From Lentzea pudingi (GTDB lineage Bacteria; Actinomycetota; Actinomycetes; Mycobacteriales; Pseudonocardiaceae): a stretch of 64,000 nt of DNA. This document shows positions 49,680 to 58,665 of this stretch, in pieces. Under the pieces are notes generated by a model. It ran no database searches. It saw only the letters and a list, made by a program, of their open reading frames with translations, and was not told where the DNA came from. The stretch is from NCBI RefSeq assembly GCF_014646255.1, contig NZ_BMNC01000001.1, positions 1,061,722-1,125,721 of the forward strand. The letters are read 5' to 3'. The translations under genes were made by a program, and so were the position numbers. Numbering within the stretch: the stretch's first letter is position 1; every line of letters starts with the position of its first letter.

Positions 49680-51005
49680 GTGATCACCGGGTGGCGGCAC
49701 CCAGCCCGCCTCGTCGTCCTCGCCTTCCTGGCGGCCACCGCGGCCGGCACGGTGCTGCTGATGCTGCCTGTGTCGGCCGAGTCCGGGCAGGCCACCGGCT
49801 TCATGCGGGCGCTGTTCACGTCGGTTTCCGGCATCACCGGCACGGGGCTCGCCGTGGTCGACACCGGCTCGTACTGGTCGGTGTTCGGCGAGGTCCTGCT
49901 GCTGGTGCTGTGGCAGATCGGCGGCTTCGGCATCATGACGCTCGCGTCGGTGCTGGCGTTGCTGGTCTCGCACCGGCTGAACCTGCAGATGCAGCTCACC
50001 GTGAAGACCGAGACCAACACGCTGAACCTCGGCCAGGTCCGCAGGGTCGTGGCGGGGGTGGTCACGATCAGCCTGGTCGTGGAGGCGATCGGCGCGGTCG
50101 TGCTGGCGCTGAGGTTCTGGCTCGGCTACGGCGAGTCGTTCGGGCGGGCCCTGTACTCCGGGGTCTTCCACTCGATCTCGTCGTTCAACAGCGTCGGCCT
50201 GGCGCTCTACCCCGACAGCCTCATGCGGTACGCGACCGATCCGTGGGTGTGCCTGCCGATCGTGGCGCTCTCGGTGACGGGCGGGCTGGGTTTCCCGGTG
50301 CTGTTCGAGCTCCTGCGCCGGCGCCGCAAGCGGTGGTCGCTGCACACCAAGATCACCTTGCCCGTCTACCTGGGGCTGATGGTGTTCGGGGCCCTGGTCG
50401 TGCTCGTCGTGGAATGGGCTCGAGCGGGCACTCTCGGGCCGTACGGCGTCGGCGACAAGCTCCTGATCGGACTGTTCCACGGCGTCATGCCCGGCTCGTC
50501 CGGGTTCAACACCGTCGACGTGGCCCAGCTGCAGCCCGCCACCCTGCTCGTGTACGACGTGCTGATGTTCGTCGGCGGCGGCAGCGCGGGCACCACCGGC
50601 GGCATCAAGGTCACGACGTTCGCGCTGCTCGCGTTCGTGCTGGCAGCAGAGGTCCGCGCCGAGCCCAGCGTGCACGTCATGGGCCGCCGGCTGAGCGCGG
50701 AGGTGCAGCGCCAGGCGGTCACGGTCGCGCTGCTGGGCGTGGGCGTGGTGATGGTCGCGTCGCTCGTCCTGCTCGCCACCACCTCGTTCCGCCTCGACGC
50801 GGTGCTGGTCGAGACGACGGCCGCGTTCGGCGGCGTCGGCATGTCCGCCGGCATCACCCCGCAGCTGTCCGCCACCGGGCAGCTGGTCATCATCGTGCTC
50901 ATGTTCATCGGCAGGGTCGGGCCGATCACCCTGGTCTCGGCCCTCGCGCTGCGGGAACGCCGCCGGCGCTACGAACTACCCGAGGAGCGACCCATTGTCG
51001 GATAA
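49680..51005 (+). CDS. Potassium-uptake protein KtrB/TrkH type
   Basis: Encodes 441 aa, about eight to ten helices in four M1-P-M2 repeats. Selectivity-filter-like loops contain Gly residues: TSVSGITGTGLAVVD, SISSFNSVGLALYP, MPGSSGFNTVDVAQL, AAFGGVGMSAGI. It is the ion-conducting subunit of Ktr/Trk systems. GTG 49680 lies 7 bases after TAGGCT, so the mRNA may be leaderless. The regulatory subunit gene overlaps by 11 bases. Confidence 0.9.
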   Translation: MITGWRHPARLVVLAFLAATAAGTVLLMLPVSAESGQATGFMRALFTSVSGITGTGLAVVDTGSYWSVFGEVLLLVLWQIGGFGIMTLASVLALLVSHRLNLQMQLTVKTETNTLNLGQVRRVVAGVVTISLVVEAIGAVVLALRFWLGYGESFGRALYSGVFHSISSFNSVGLALYPDSLMRYATDPWVCLPIVALSVTGGLGFPVLFELLRRRRKRWSLHTKITLPVYLGLMVFGALVVLVVEWARAGTLGPYGVGDKLLIGLFHGVMPGSSGFNTVDVAQLQPATLLVYDVLMFVGGGSAGTTGGIKVTTFALLAFVLAAEVRAEPSVHVMGRRLSAEVQRQAVTVALLGVGVVMVASLVLLATTSFRLDAVLVETTAAFGGVGMSAGITPQLSATGQLVIIVLMFIGRVGPITLVSALALRERRRRYELPEERPIVG

Positions 51006-51653
51006 GCACCCGTCCCGCGTCGTCGTGCTCGGACTGGGCCGCTTCGGCCGTTCGGTCGCGCTCGAACTGGTCGCCCTGGGCACCGAGGTCATGGCGATCG
51101 ACTCGGACCCGAAGCTGGTCCAGCGCTACGCCGACGACGTCACCCACGCCGTCGTCGCCGACACCACCGACGCGGAGGTCATGCGCCAGCTGGGAGTCGA
51201 CGAGTTCCAGCGCGCGGTCGTCGGCATCGGCAACAACCTCGAAGCCAGCATCCTGACCACCGCCGTGCTGGTCGACTTCGGCATCGACGACATCTTCGCC
51301 AAGGCCATCAGCCGGGAACACGGCCGCATCCTCGAACGCATCGGTGCCCACCACGTCGTGCTGCCCGAACACGAGATGGGCGAACGCGTCGCGCACGTCG
51401 TGGCCGGCCGCGTGCTCGACTACATCGAGATCGAGAACGACTACGCGATGATCAAGGCCCGGCCGCCGAAGGAGGCGGTCGGCAAGCCGCTCGGCACGAG
51501 CAAGCTGCGGGCCAAGTACGGCGTGACCGTGGTGGGGGTGAAGCGTCCCGGGGCCGACTTCACCTATGCCACCGCGGAGACCGTGGTCGAGGCCGGTGAC
51601 GTGCTGATCCTCGCGGGGAAGGTCGCCGACGTGGAACGGCTCGCGGACCAGGT

Positions 51654-51657
<4 letters not shown>
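50995..51657 (+). CDS. Potassium-uptake regulatory subunit KtrA/TrkA (RCK)
   Basis: Encodes 220 aa. RCK/TrkA-N Rossmann GLGRFGRSVALEL (about residues 13-25) with acidic AIDSDPK, and a TrkA-C domain (about 140-220). It binds NAD(H) or nucleotides and gates KtrB. TTG start at 50995 with GAGGAG upstream, overlapping ktrB; its stop overlaps the next GTG by the GTGA pattern. Confidence 0.9.
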
Positions 51658-52901
<1,244 letters not shown>

Positions 52902-52976
52902 CGCGGGGGTGACGACCGTGGAGGCCACCAGGGCGAGCGTGATCGCGAGAACGCGCATGAGCTTCTCCTCATGTGA

Positions 52977-53594
52977 TCAGGAAGATCCGAACCGCATGTG
53001 CAGGGTGGAGACGGCCACGTGCAGGCGTGGCCTCGCCGCTTCGAGCCAGCCGAGTTCGCCGTCCGGCGTGATGCGCCAGCGCAGGCGGGTGAGGCTGATC
53101 CGGGCGGACGTGCGTAGTTCCGTGCGTTTCGTCTTGCCGTGCAGGGTCTGCCAGACCGATGTGGTCAGCCGGACCGGGAGCGCTCGCGACGGCTTGCGGG
53201 TCTCGCTGGCGGAAGCGATGACCTCACCGTCGTCGTGGGCGGTGGCTTCGAGCTGTGGTCCGCTGGAGAAGGTGAAGCCGGCCAGCAGTTTCGGGATGCC
53301 CCACAGTTCCCGCGCACCGCGTTGGGAGGCGCTGTCGTCCACCAGGATGTCCAGAATGGACAGACCGAGGCGGGCCCCGCGGCGGACCAGGACCGCGGCC
53401 ATCACCTCGTGGTAGGTCAGCACACCCGGCGGCTGGTAGTCGACGAACGCCGACACCACGACCACCCGGCCGAAGAGCGTCAACGGCACCACGTCCGGCG
53501 GTGGCAGGGGCACTGCCGGACGTGGTGCCGTCCACACGGTGAGCCAGCCCCGTCCGTGCAGGTCCCACGGCTCGGCGGGCCACTCACTTGGCAT
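52977..53594 (-). CDS. Acetoacetate decarboxylase-like protein
   Basis: Encodes 205 aa of the ADC-like superfamily: VVPLTLFGRVVVVSAFVDY, GVLTYHEVMAAVLV, and RELWGIPKLLAGF with a Lys at the place of the Schiff-base Lys region (WGIPK). Small actinobacterial members are seldom proven decarboxylases. ATG 53594 overlaps the GMC oxidoreductase gene by 11 bases. It is the last gene of the BVMO-GMC-ADC cassette, and may act on the oxidised product. Confidence 0.75.
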   Translation of the reverse strand: MPSEWPAEPWDLHGRGWLTVWTAPRPAVPLPPPDVVPLTLFGRVVVVSAFVDYQPPGVLTYHEVMAAVLVRRGARLGLSILDILVDDSASQRGARELWGIPKLLAGFTFSSGPQLEATAHDDGEVIASASETRKPSRALPVRLTTSVWQTLHGKTKRTELRTSARISLTRLRWRITPDGELGWLEAARPRLHVAVSTLHMRFGSS

Positions 53595-55227
53595 AGCGCA
53601 CCTCCAAAGCGCCGGGCGCGGCGCCCGGAACCGCGGGGTTACCCGGTGCCACCGCACGTACGCGCCGGTACGGGGCTTCCGGAGCAGGACGTGGGTCCGG
53701 CTCACCCTTGTTGGGCCACAACGACATCGCTCGCTCGGCCAGCGCGGTGATGGTGAGCGCCGGGTTCACGCCGAGGTTCGCGGGGATCGCGGACCCGTCG
53801 ACGACGTGGAGGCCGGGATGGCCGTGCACCCGCTGGTACGGGTCGACGACGCCAGTGGCGGGCGAGTCGCCGATCACGCAGCCGCCGATGAGGTGCCCGG
53901 TCAGCGGAACGTTCACCAGGTCCGGCCACGATCCCCGCGCCACGCCGCCCGCCTTGGCCGCGAGCCGCCGCGCCACCTCGTGCCCTGCCGGGATCCAGGA
54001 CGGGTTCGGGGCGCCCTCGCCCTGAGTGGTGGTCATCCGGCCGCGCCGGAACACGGTCGTGAGCGAGTTGTCGAGGCTTTGCATGACCAGCAGGGCGATC
54101 GTCTCCTCCGACCACGCGCGCGGGGTGTGCGTCCGCAGCAGCGAACCGCGTTCGCGCACGAGCTGGGCCAGGCCACGCCGCAGCCTCGCCGGGCCGCCGT
54201 CGACGAGCGTCGTCATCAGCAGGCCCATCAGGTTGCTGCCCCGGCCGTACCGGACCACTTCGACGTGCGTGTCGGCGTCGGGGTGGATCGACGACGTGAT
54301 GGCGAGACCGCGGGACTGGTCGACCCCGCCACCCGGCACCCGCACGGCCACGATCGCCTCGGAGTTGGTGCGGCACAGGAACCCGAGCCTCGGCGAGAGG
54401 CGCGGCAGCCCGCCGCGGTCGCGGATGCGGTGCAGCAGTCGTTGCGTGCCCAGCGACGCCGCGGCGAACACGACCTGACCGCAGGTGAAGGTGCGCGTCG
54501 CCCGCCCTCCGGTGCGTCGTGCCGTGACCTTGTAGCCGCTCAGATGCGGCTGCACGTCGACGACCGTGGTCAACGGCCACACCTGCGTGCCCGCTTTCTC
54601 GGCTAGGTGCAGGTAGTTCTTCGGCAGGGTGTTCTTGGCGTTGTGCCGGCACCCGGTCATGCACGAGCCGCAGCCGACGCAGGTGTCCCGCACGGGACCG
54701 GCGCCGCCGAAGAACGGGTCCGTGCCACCGGGTCCGAAGTGGACGCCGACCTGGGACGTGCGGAACGTCGGCGCGACACCGAGGTCGGCCGCCACGTCCC
54801 GCAGCAGCCTGTCCGCCGGGGTGCGGCACTGGTTGGCGGTCACGCCGAGCATCCGGGACGCCTGGTCGTAGTGCGGCGCCAGCTCGTCCTCCCAGTCGGT
54901 GATGTGCCCCCACCGGGAGTCGCGGAAGAACGACGGCGGCGGCCGGTACAGGGTGTTGGCGTACACGAGGGAACCGCCGCCGACCCCCGCCCCGCTGAGC
55001 ACGGCGACGTCGCGCAGCGCGGTGATCCGCTGGATGCCCGTGCAGCCGAACGCCGGCGCGAACAGGTAGTCGCGCACCTGCCAGGAGGTCTCGGGCAGGT
55101 CGTGGTCCGCGAAGCGCCGCCCGGCCTCCAGCACGCCGACCCGGTAGCCCTTCTCCGTGAGCCGCAACGCGGTCACCGCGCCGCCGAACCCCGACCCGAT
55201 CACCAGCACGTCGTAGTCCACGGTCAC
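53584..55227 (-). CDS. GMC-family FAD oxidoreductase (cholesterol-oxidase-like)
   Basis: Encodes 547 aa. FAD-binding VLVIGSGFGGAVTALRL (about residues 7-23) followed by GAGVGGGSLVYAN, and the C-terminal VVDGSAIPANLGVNPALTI are typical of the ChoD-like GMC group. A cysteine block CVGCGSCMTGC (Cys-x2-Cys-x2-Cys-x3-Cys) is present, as in that group, and might bind iron-sulfur. It oxidises a sterol or other secondary alcohol to the ketone. GTG 55227 overlaps the upstream gene stop (GTGA). Confidence 0.88.
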   Translation of the reverse strand: MTVDYDVLVIGSGFGGAVTALRLTEKGYRVGVLEAGRRFADHDLPETSWQVRDYLFAPAFGCTGIQRITALRDVAVLSGAGVGGGSLVYANTLYRPPPSFFRDSRWGHITDWEDELAPHYDQASRMLGVTANQCRTPADRLLRDVAADLGVAPTFRTSQVGVHFGPGGTDPFFGGAGPVRDTCVGCGSCMTGCRHNAKNTLPKNYLHLAEKAGTQVWPLTTVVDVQPHLSGYKVTARRTGGRATRTFTCGQVVFAAASLGTQRLLHRIRDRGGLPRLSPRLGFLCRTNSEAIVAVRVPGGGVDQSRGLAITSSIHPDADTHVEVVRYGRGSNLMGLLMTTLVDGGPARLRRGLAQLVRERGSLLRTHTPRAWSEETIALLVMQSLDNSLTTVFRRGRMTTTQGEGAPNPSWIPAGHEVARRLAAKAGGVARGSWPDLVNVPLTGHLIGGCVIGDSPATGVVDPYQRVHGHPGLHVVDGSAIPANLGVNPALTITALAERAMSLWPNKGEPDPRPAPEAPYRRVRAVAPGNPAVPGAAPGALEVRYAK

Positions 55228-56651
55228 ACCTCCACGCGGGCAGGTTCGAAGTCGGCGGGCCGGAGTCGTGTGCGGCGCAGGTACTCCCACGTGGTGCCGG
55301 GCCAGTTGGTCGTGATCGACCCGTCGGCGGTCCGGTACCAGGACGAGCACGTGCTCCACAGGCCCCGCGCCAGCCTGCTGGTCATCTCGGCGTCGAAGGC
55401 CTCGGCGACCTCGGGCCGCACCTCCAACGCCGTACCGGACCCCGCGAGGTGGCGCACGGCCTCCACGACGTACCGGCACTGCGCCTCGATCATGGTGATC
55501 ACCGAGTTGCCGCCGAGGTTGGTGTTGGGGCCGTAGACCAGGAAGAGGTTCGGGAAACCGGGCACGGTGAGGCCGAGGTGGGCACGCGGGCGACCAGCCC
55601 ACGTCTCCGTGAGGTCCCGGCCGTCCCTGCCGGTGACCCGCAGGCCGGACCCGAAGCCGGACACCGTGAACCCGGTGCCCCAGATCAGCACGTCCGCCGG
55701 GACCTCGCGGCCGCCGACGCGCAGGCCGCGTGCCGTGACCTCGGTGATCGGCCCGGTGACCACCTCGACGTCCGGCCGGCTGAGAGCCGGGTACCAGTCG
55801 TTGCTGAACAACACCCGCTTGCACCCCGGCCGCGTCGTCGGCCTCAACGCCTCCCTCAGCGCGGGGTCGCGGACCTGCCGCCGCAGGTGCGCCGCCGCGA
55901 CGGCGGAGACGAGCGCGGGGGAGAGGCGGCCGTGGAGCAGCCTGGTCAGCGTCTCGCCGGCGAGCCACACGCCACCTCGTGCGGCGCGCAACCTCGCCGG
56001 GTGGGACCGGCCGGTCAACGGCGCGTCGGGTTTCGGCAGCACGTGGGGTGCGGACCGCTGGAACACCGTCAGGTGTTCGGTGAGGGGCGCGATCTCCGGC
56101 ACGAACTGGGCGGCGCTCGCCCCCGTGCCGACCACGGCCACCCGCTTGCCGCGCAGGTCCACGTCGTGCCGCCAGGCCGCGCTGTGGAAGACCTCCCCGG
56201 CGAACCGGCCGAGTCCGGGCAGGGCGGGGACCGCCGGTGTGGTGAGCTGGCCGACCGCGCGGACCAGCACGTCGGCCTCGACGACGTCCCCGTCCGCGAG
56301 GGCGACGCTCCACCGGTTCCGCGACTCGTCGAACGTCGCGGCCACCACCTCCGCGCCGAACCGGATGCGGTCGCGCACGGTCTCGGCCTTGGCGCGCAGG
56401 TAGCGCAGGATGTCGGGCTGGGCCGAGTACCGGCGTGGCCACGAGGTGCTGGGCGCGAAGGAGTACGAGTAGAGCGACGACGGCACGTCGCACGCCGCGC
56501 CCGGATAGGTGTTGTCCCGCCACACCCCGCCGGGCCCGCTCGCCCGCTCCAGCACGGTGAACCGCTCGAAACCCGCTCTGCGCAGTGACAACGCGACGCC
56601 CAGGCCGCCGAATCCGGCTCCGATGACGACCACTTCGGGGTTCGCGTCCAC
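55224..56651 (-). CDS. Type I Baeyer-Villiger-like flavin monooxygenase
   Basis: Encodes 475 aa. First Rossmann GAGFGGLG (14-21), GGVWRDNTYPGAACD (44-58) and the BVMO fingerprint FAGEVFHSAAWR (153-164; last position Arg instead of Pro/Asp), second Rossmann VVGTGASAAQ (177-186). It inserts oxygen beside a carbonyl using NADPH and O2. GTG 56651 puts the first strand at the N-terminus; no ribosome site, so leaderless is likely. Divergent from AraC. Confidence 0.87.
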   Translation of the reverse strand: MDANPEVVVIGAGFGGLGVALSLRRAGFERFTVLERASGPGGVWRDNTYPGAACDVPSSLYSYSFAPSTSWPRRYSAQPDILRYLRAKAETVRDRIRFGAEVVAATFDESRNRWSVALADGDVVEADVLVRAVGQLTTPAVPALPGLGRFAGEVFHSAAWRHDVDLRGKRVAVVGTGASAAQFVPEIAPLTEHLTVFQRSAPHVLPKPDAPLTGRSHPARLRAARGGVWLAGETLTRLLHGRLSPALVSAVAAAHLRRQVRDPALREALRPTTRPGCKRVLFSNDWYPALSRPDVEVVTGPITEVTARGLRVGGREVPADVLIWGTGFTVSGFGSGLRVTGRDGRDLTETWAGRPRAHLGLTVPGFPNLFLVYGPNTNLGGNSVITMIEAQCRYVVEAVRHLAGSGTALEVRPEVAEAFDAEMTSRLARGLWSTCSSWYRTADGSITTNWPGTTWEYLRRTRLRPADFEPARVEV

Positions 56652-56722
56652 GTGATCGACGCTAGGAACAACCACCCGTTCGCACCAGGACAACACCGGC
56701 CGGGCAGTTGACAATCGCGGCC

Positions 56723-57823
56723 ATGACGTCGTTGGCCGAGCCTGCCGTCCGGCACTGGGACTTCCCGCGGGGCATCGCGAGCGTCGCGCTCCTGCTGCGC
56801 TTCGGCGCCGAGCACGGGATCCCGCTGGACGCGTTGCTCGCGGGCAGCGAGATCGACGCCGGGATCCTCGCCGACCCGGTCGCCGAGGTCGACGCCCGCC
56901 AGGAGCTCACGGTCGTGCGCAACCTCGCCCACCGGCTGCCGCACGCGGGCGTCGCCGCCGGACGTCGTTACCACGCCACGACTTTCGGCGTGCTGGGCTA
57001 CGCGTTCCTCAGCGCGGCCACCCTGCAGGACGCGATCACCACCGCGCTGCGCTACCTCGACCTCAGCTTCGCGTTCACCGCGCCCTCCGCCGTGATCGAC
57101 GGCGACCGGCTCGTGCTCGCGCTCGACACCACCTCGCTGCCGGCCGACGTGGTCCCGTTCCTCGCCGAACGGGATCTCGCCGCCATCCACACCGTCGTCG
57201 GCGAACTGCTGACCGGCGCGGTGCCGGTGCTGGGCGTGGACTTCGCCCACTCGCCCCCGGAGGACGTGCGCGAGCACGAGGAGGTGTTCGGGGTCCGTCC
57301 GCGGTTCGGGGCGGGTGCCGATCAGTCCGTTGTGGACGTCGCGGTGCTGGCCGAGGCGTTGCGACTGGCCAGCCCCGAGACGACGGCCGTGTGCGAGGAG
57401 CAGTGCCGCGCTCTCGCAGAACGCCGCCGGGAGAGCCCGGGGGCGGCGCGGGAGGTGCGGCGGCTGCTCGAGTCCTCGGACCGGTTCGAGCACGGCATGC
57501 CCGCGGTGGCCAGGGCGCTCGGCACCAGCCCGCGGACCCTGCGGCGGCGCCTGGCGTCGTCCGGCACGAGCTACCAGGCGCTGCTCGACGAGGTGCGCGC
57601 GAAACGGGCCGTCGCGCTGCTGTCGCGCGGCGACCTGTCCGTCGAGGCCGTCGCCGAACGGCTCGGGTTCGCCGAGGCCGCGAGCTTCATCCACGCCTTC
57701 CGCCGCTGGTTCGGCGTGACGCCGAGCAGGTACGGCCGTGCCGAGGTCGTGTCTCCGGGTCTCTCGCCCGCGTCTGTCACCGGACGAACTTCCGGGACAC
57801 GACCTGGCGGTGATCAGCCGTAG
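56723..57823 (+). CDS. AraC-family transcriptional regulator
   Basis: Encodes 366 aa. N-terminal arabinose-binding-like domain (OruR/ArgR-type, about residues 20-210) and C-terminal AraC HTH pair (RALGTSPRTLRRRLASSGTS then LSVEAVAERLGFAEAASFIH and FRRWFGVTPSRY). It diverges by 71 bp from the BVMO-GMC-ADC operon and is its probable activator. TTG 56708 is an alternative start. Its 3' end overlaps the convergent SDR gene by 10 bases. Confidence 0.88.
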   Translation: MTSLAEPAVRHWDFPRGIASVALLLRFGAEHGIPLDALLAGSEIDAGILADPVAEVDARQELTVVRNLAHRLPHAGVAAGRRYHATTFGVLGYAFLSAATLQDAITTALRYLDLSFAFTAPSAVIDGDRLVLALDTTSLPADVVPFLAERDLAAIHTVVGELLTGAVPVLGVDFAHSPPEDVREHEEVFGVRPRFGAGADQSVVDVAVLAEALRLASPETTAVCEEQCRALAERRRESPGAAREVRRLLESSDRFEHGMPAVARALGTSPRTLRRRLASSGTSYQALLDEVRAKRAVALLSRGDLSVEAVAERLGFAEAASFIHAFRRWFGVTPSRYGRAEVVSPGLSPASVTGRTSGTRPGGDQP

Positions 57824-58563
57824 CAGGCGCCGAACGAGATGTTGACCTGCGTCGAGGTGATGCTGCGGCCGTGCTCCGACGCGACGAACGCGGCGACGTT
57901 GCCCACGTCGGCCATCGTGGCGGCGCGCTTGAGCGGTGAGGCGTTGATGATGCTCTGCCGGGGAGCCTCCATCTCGGGGATGTCCGGGAAGGTGTCGACG
58001 ATGCCGCCGGTCAGCAGCGTCACCGTGCGGACGCCGTGCGGTGCCAGTTCGACGGCCCACTGCTTGCGCAGCGACTCGACGGCGTCGAAGCCGATCTGCA
58101 CGTTGCCCATGCCGGGCAGCACGTTCGCGTGGTCCGAGCCGCCGAAGAACAGCAGCACGCCGGACTCCTGCTTCACCATGTGCCTGGCCGCGGCCTTCGT
58201 GGTGATCAGGTGCGTGGTCAGGCTCCTGCCGACGGCCGCGACGAGGTTCGGCGTCGAGATGTCGGCGAGCGGCTGGAAGAGCCCGTCACTGGTGATGACG
58301 TTGACCGAGATGTCCACGCTGCCGGTCTTCTCCGCGACGGCGTCGATGTGGTCGTTGACCGCGGCGGCGTCCGTCGCGTCCACGACGGCCGTCTCGACCT
58401 GCCCGCCCGCGGCGCGGATCCGGTCCGCGACGGCTTCGAGCGTGGCCGGCGTCCGGCCCGCCAGGAAGACCCGCGCTCCCTGGGCCGCGAAGGCGTCCGC
58501 CATCGCGCCGCCGATTGAGCCGCCGCCCCCGTAGATCACCGCGGTCTTGTTCTCCAGCAACAT
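57814..58563 (-). CDS. Atypical SDR lacking the catalytic Tyr-x3-Lys
   Basis: Encodes 249 aa. The nucleotide motif is VIYGGGGSIGGAMADAFA, and the fold continues normally (VDISVNVITSDGLF, VAAFVASEHG). Where other SDRs have Tyr-x3-Lys, this protein reads GNVQIGFDAVESLRKQ, so both residues are absent. It belongs to a divergent SDR branch that may work as a non-oxidoreductase or use other residues. ATG 58563 follows AAGGAG by 7 bases. Downstream of the LuxR gene by 102 bp. Confidence 0.82.
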   Translation of the reverse strand: MLLENKTAVIYGGGGSIGGAMADAFAAQGARVFLAGRTPATLEAVADRIRAAGGQVETAVVDATDAAAVNDHIDAVAEKTGSVDISVNVITSDGLFQPLADISTPNLVAAVGRSLTTHLITTKAAARHMVKQESGVLLFFGGSDHANVLPGMGNVQIGFDAVESLRKQWAVELAPHGVRTVTLLTGGIVDTFPDIPEMEAPRQSIINASPLKRAATMADVGNVAAFVASEHGRSITSTQVNISFGACYG

Positions 58564-58665
58564 CTTCTTCTCCTTGTCGTCGGAGAAGAGGCTGGGGCGG
58601 GACGGCACCGGTCCACATCGGTCACGTGACTGGCGTGCCGCTCACCGGGAGACCGGCGGGGTAAG

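Noticed and set aside
48729..50675. 648-codon minus-strand frame crossing an exported protein gene and ktrB.
   Set aside because: It spans two unrelated genes in other frames and is His/Arg/Gln-rich shadow sequence.
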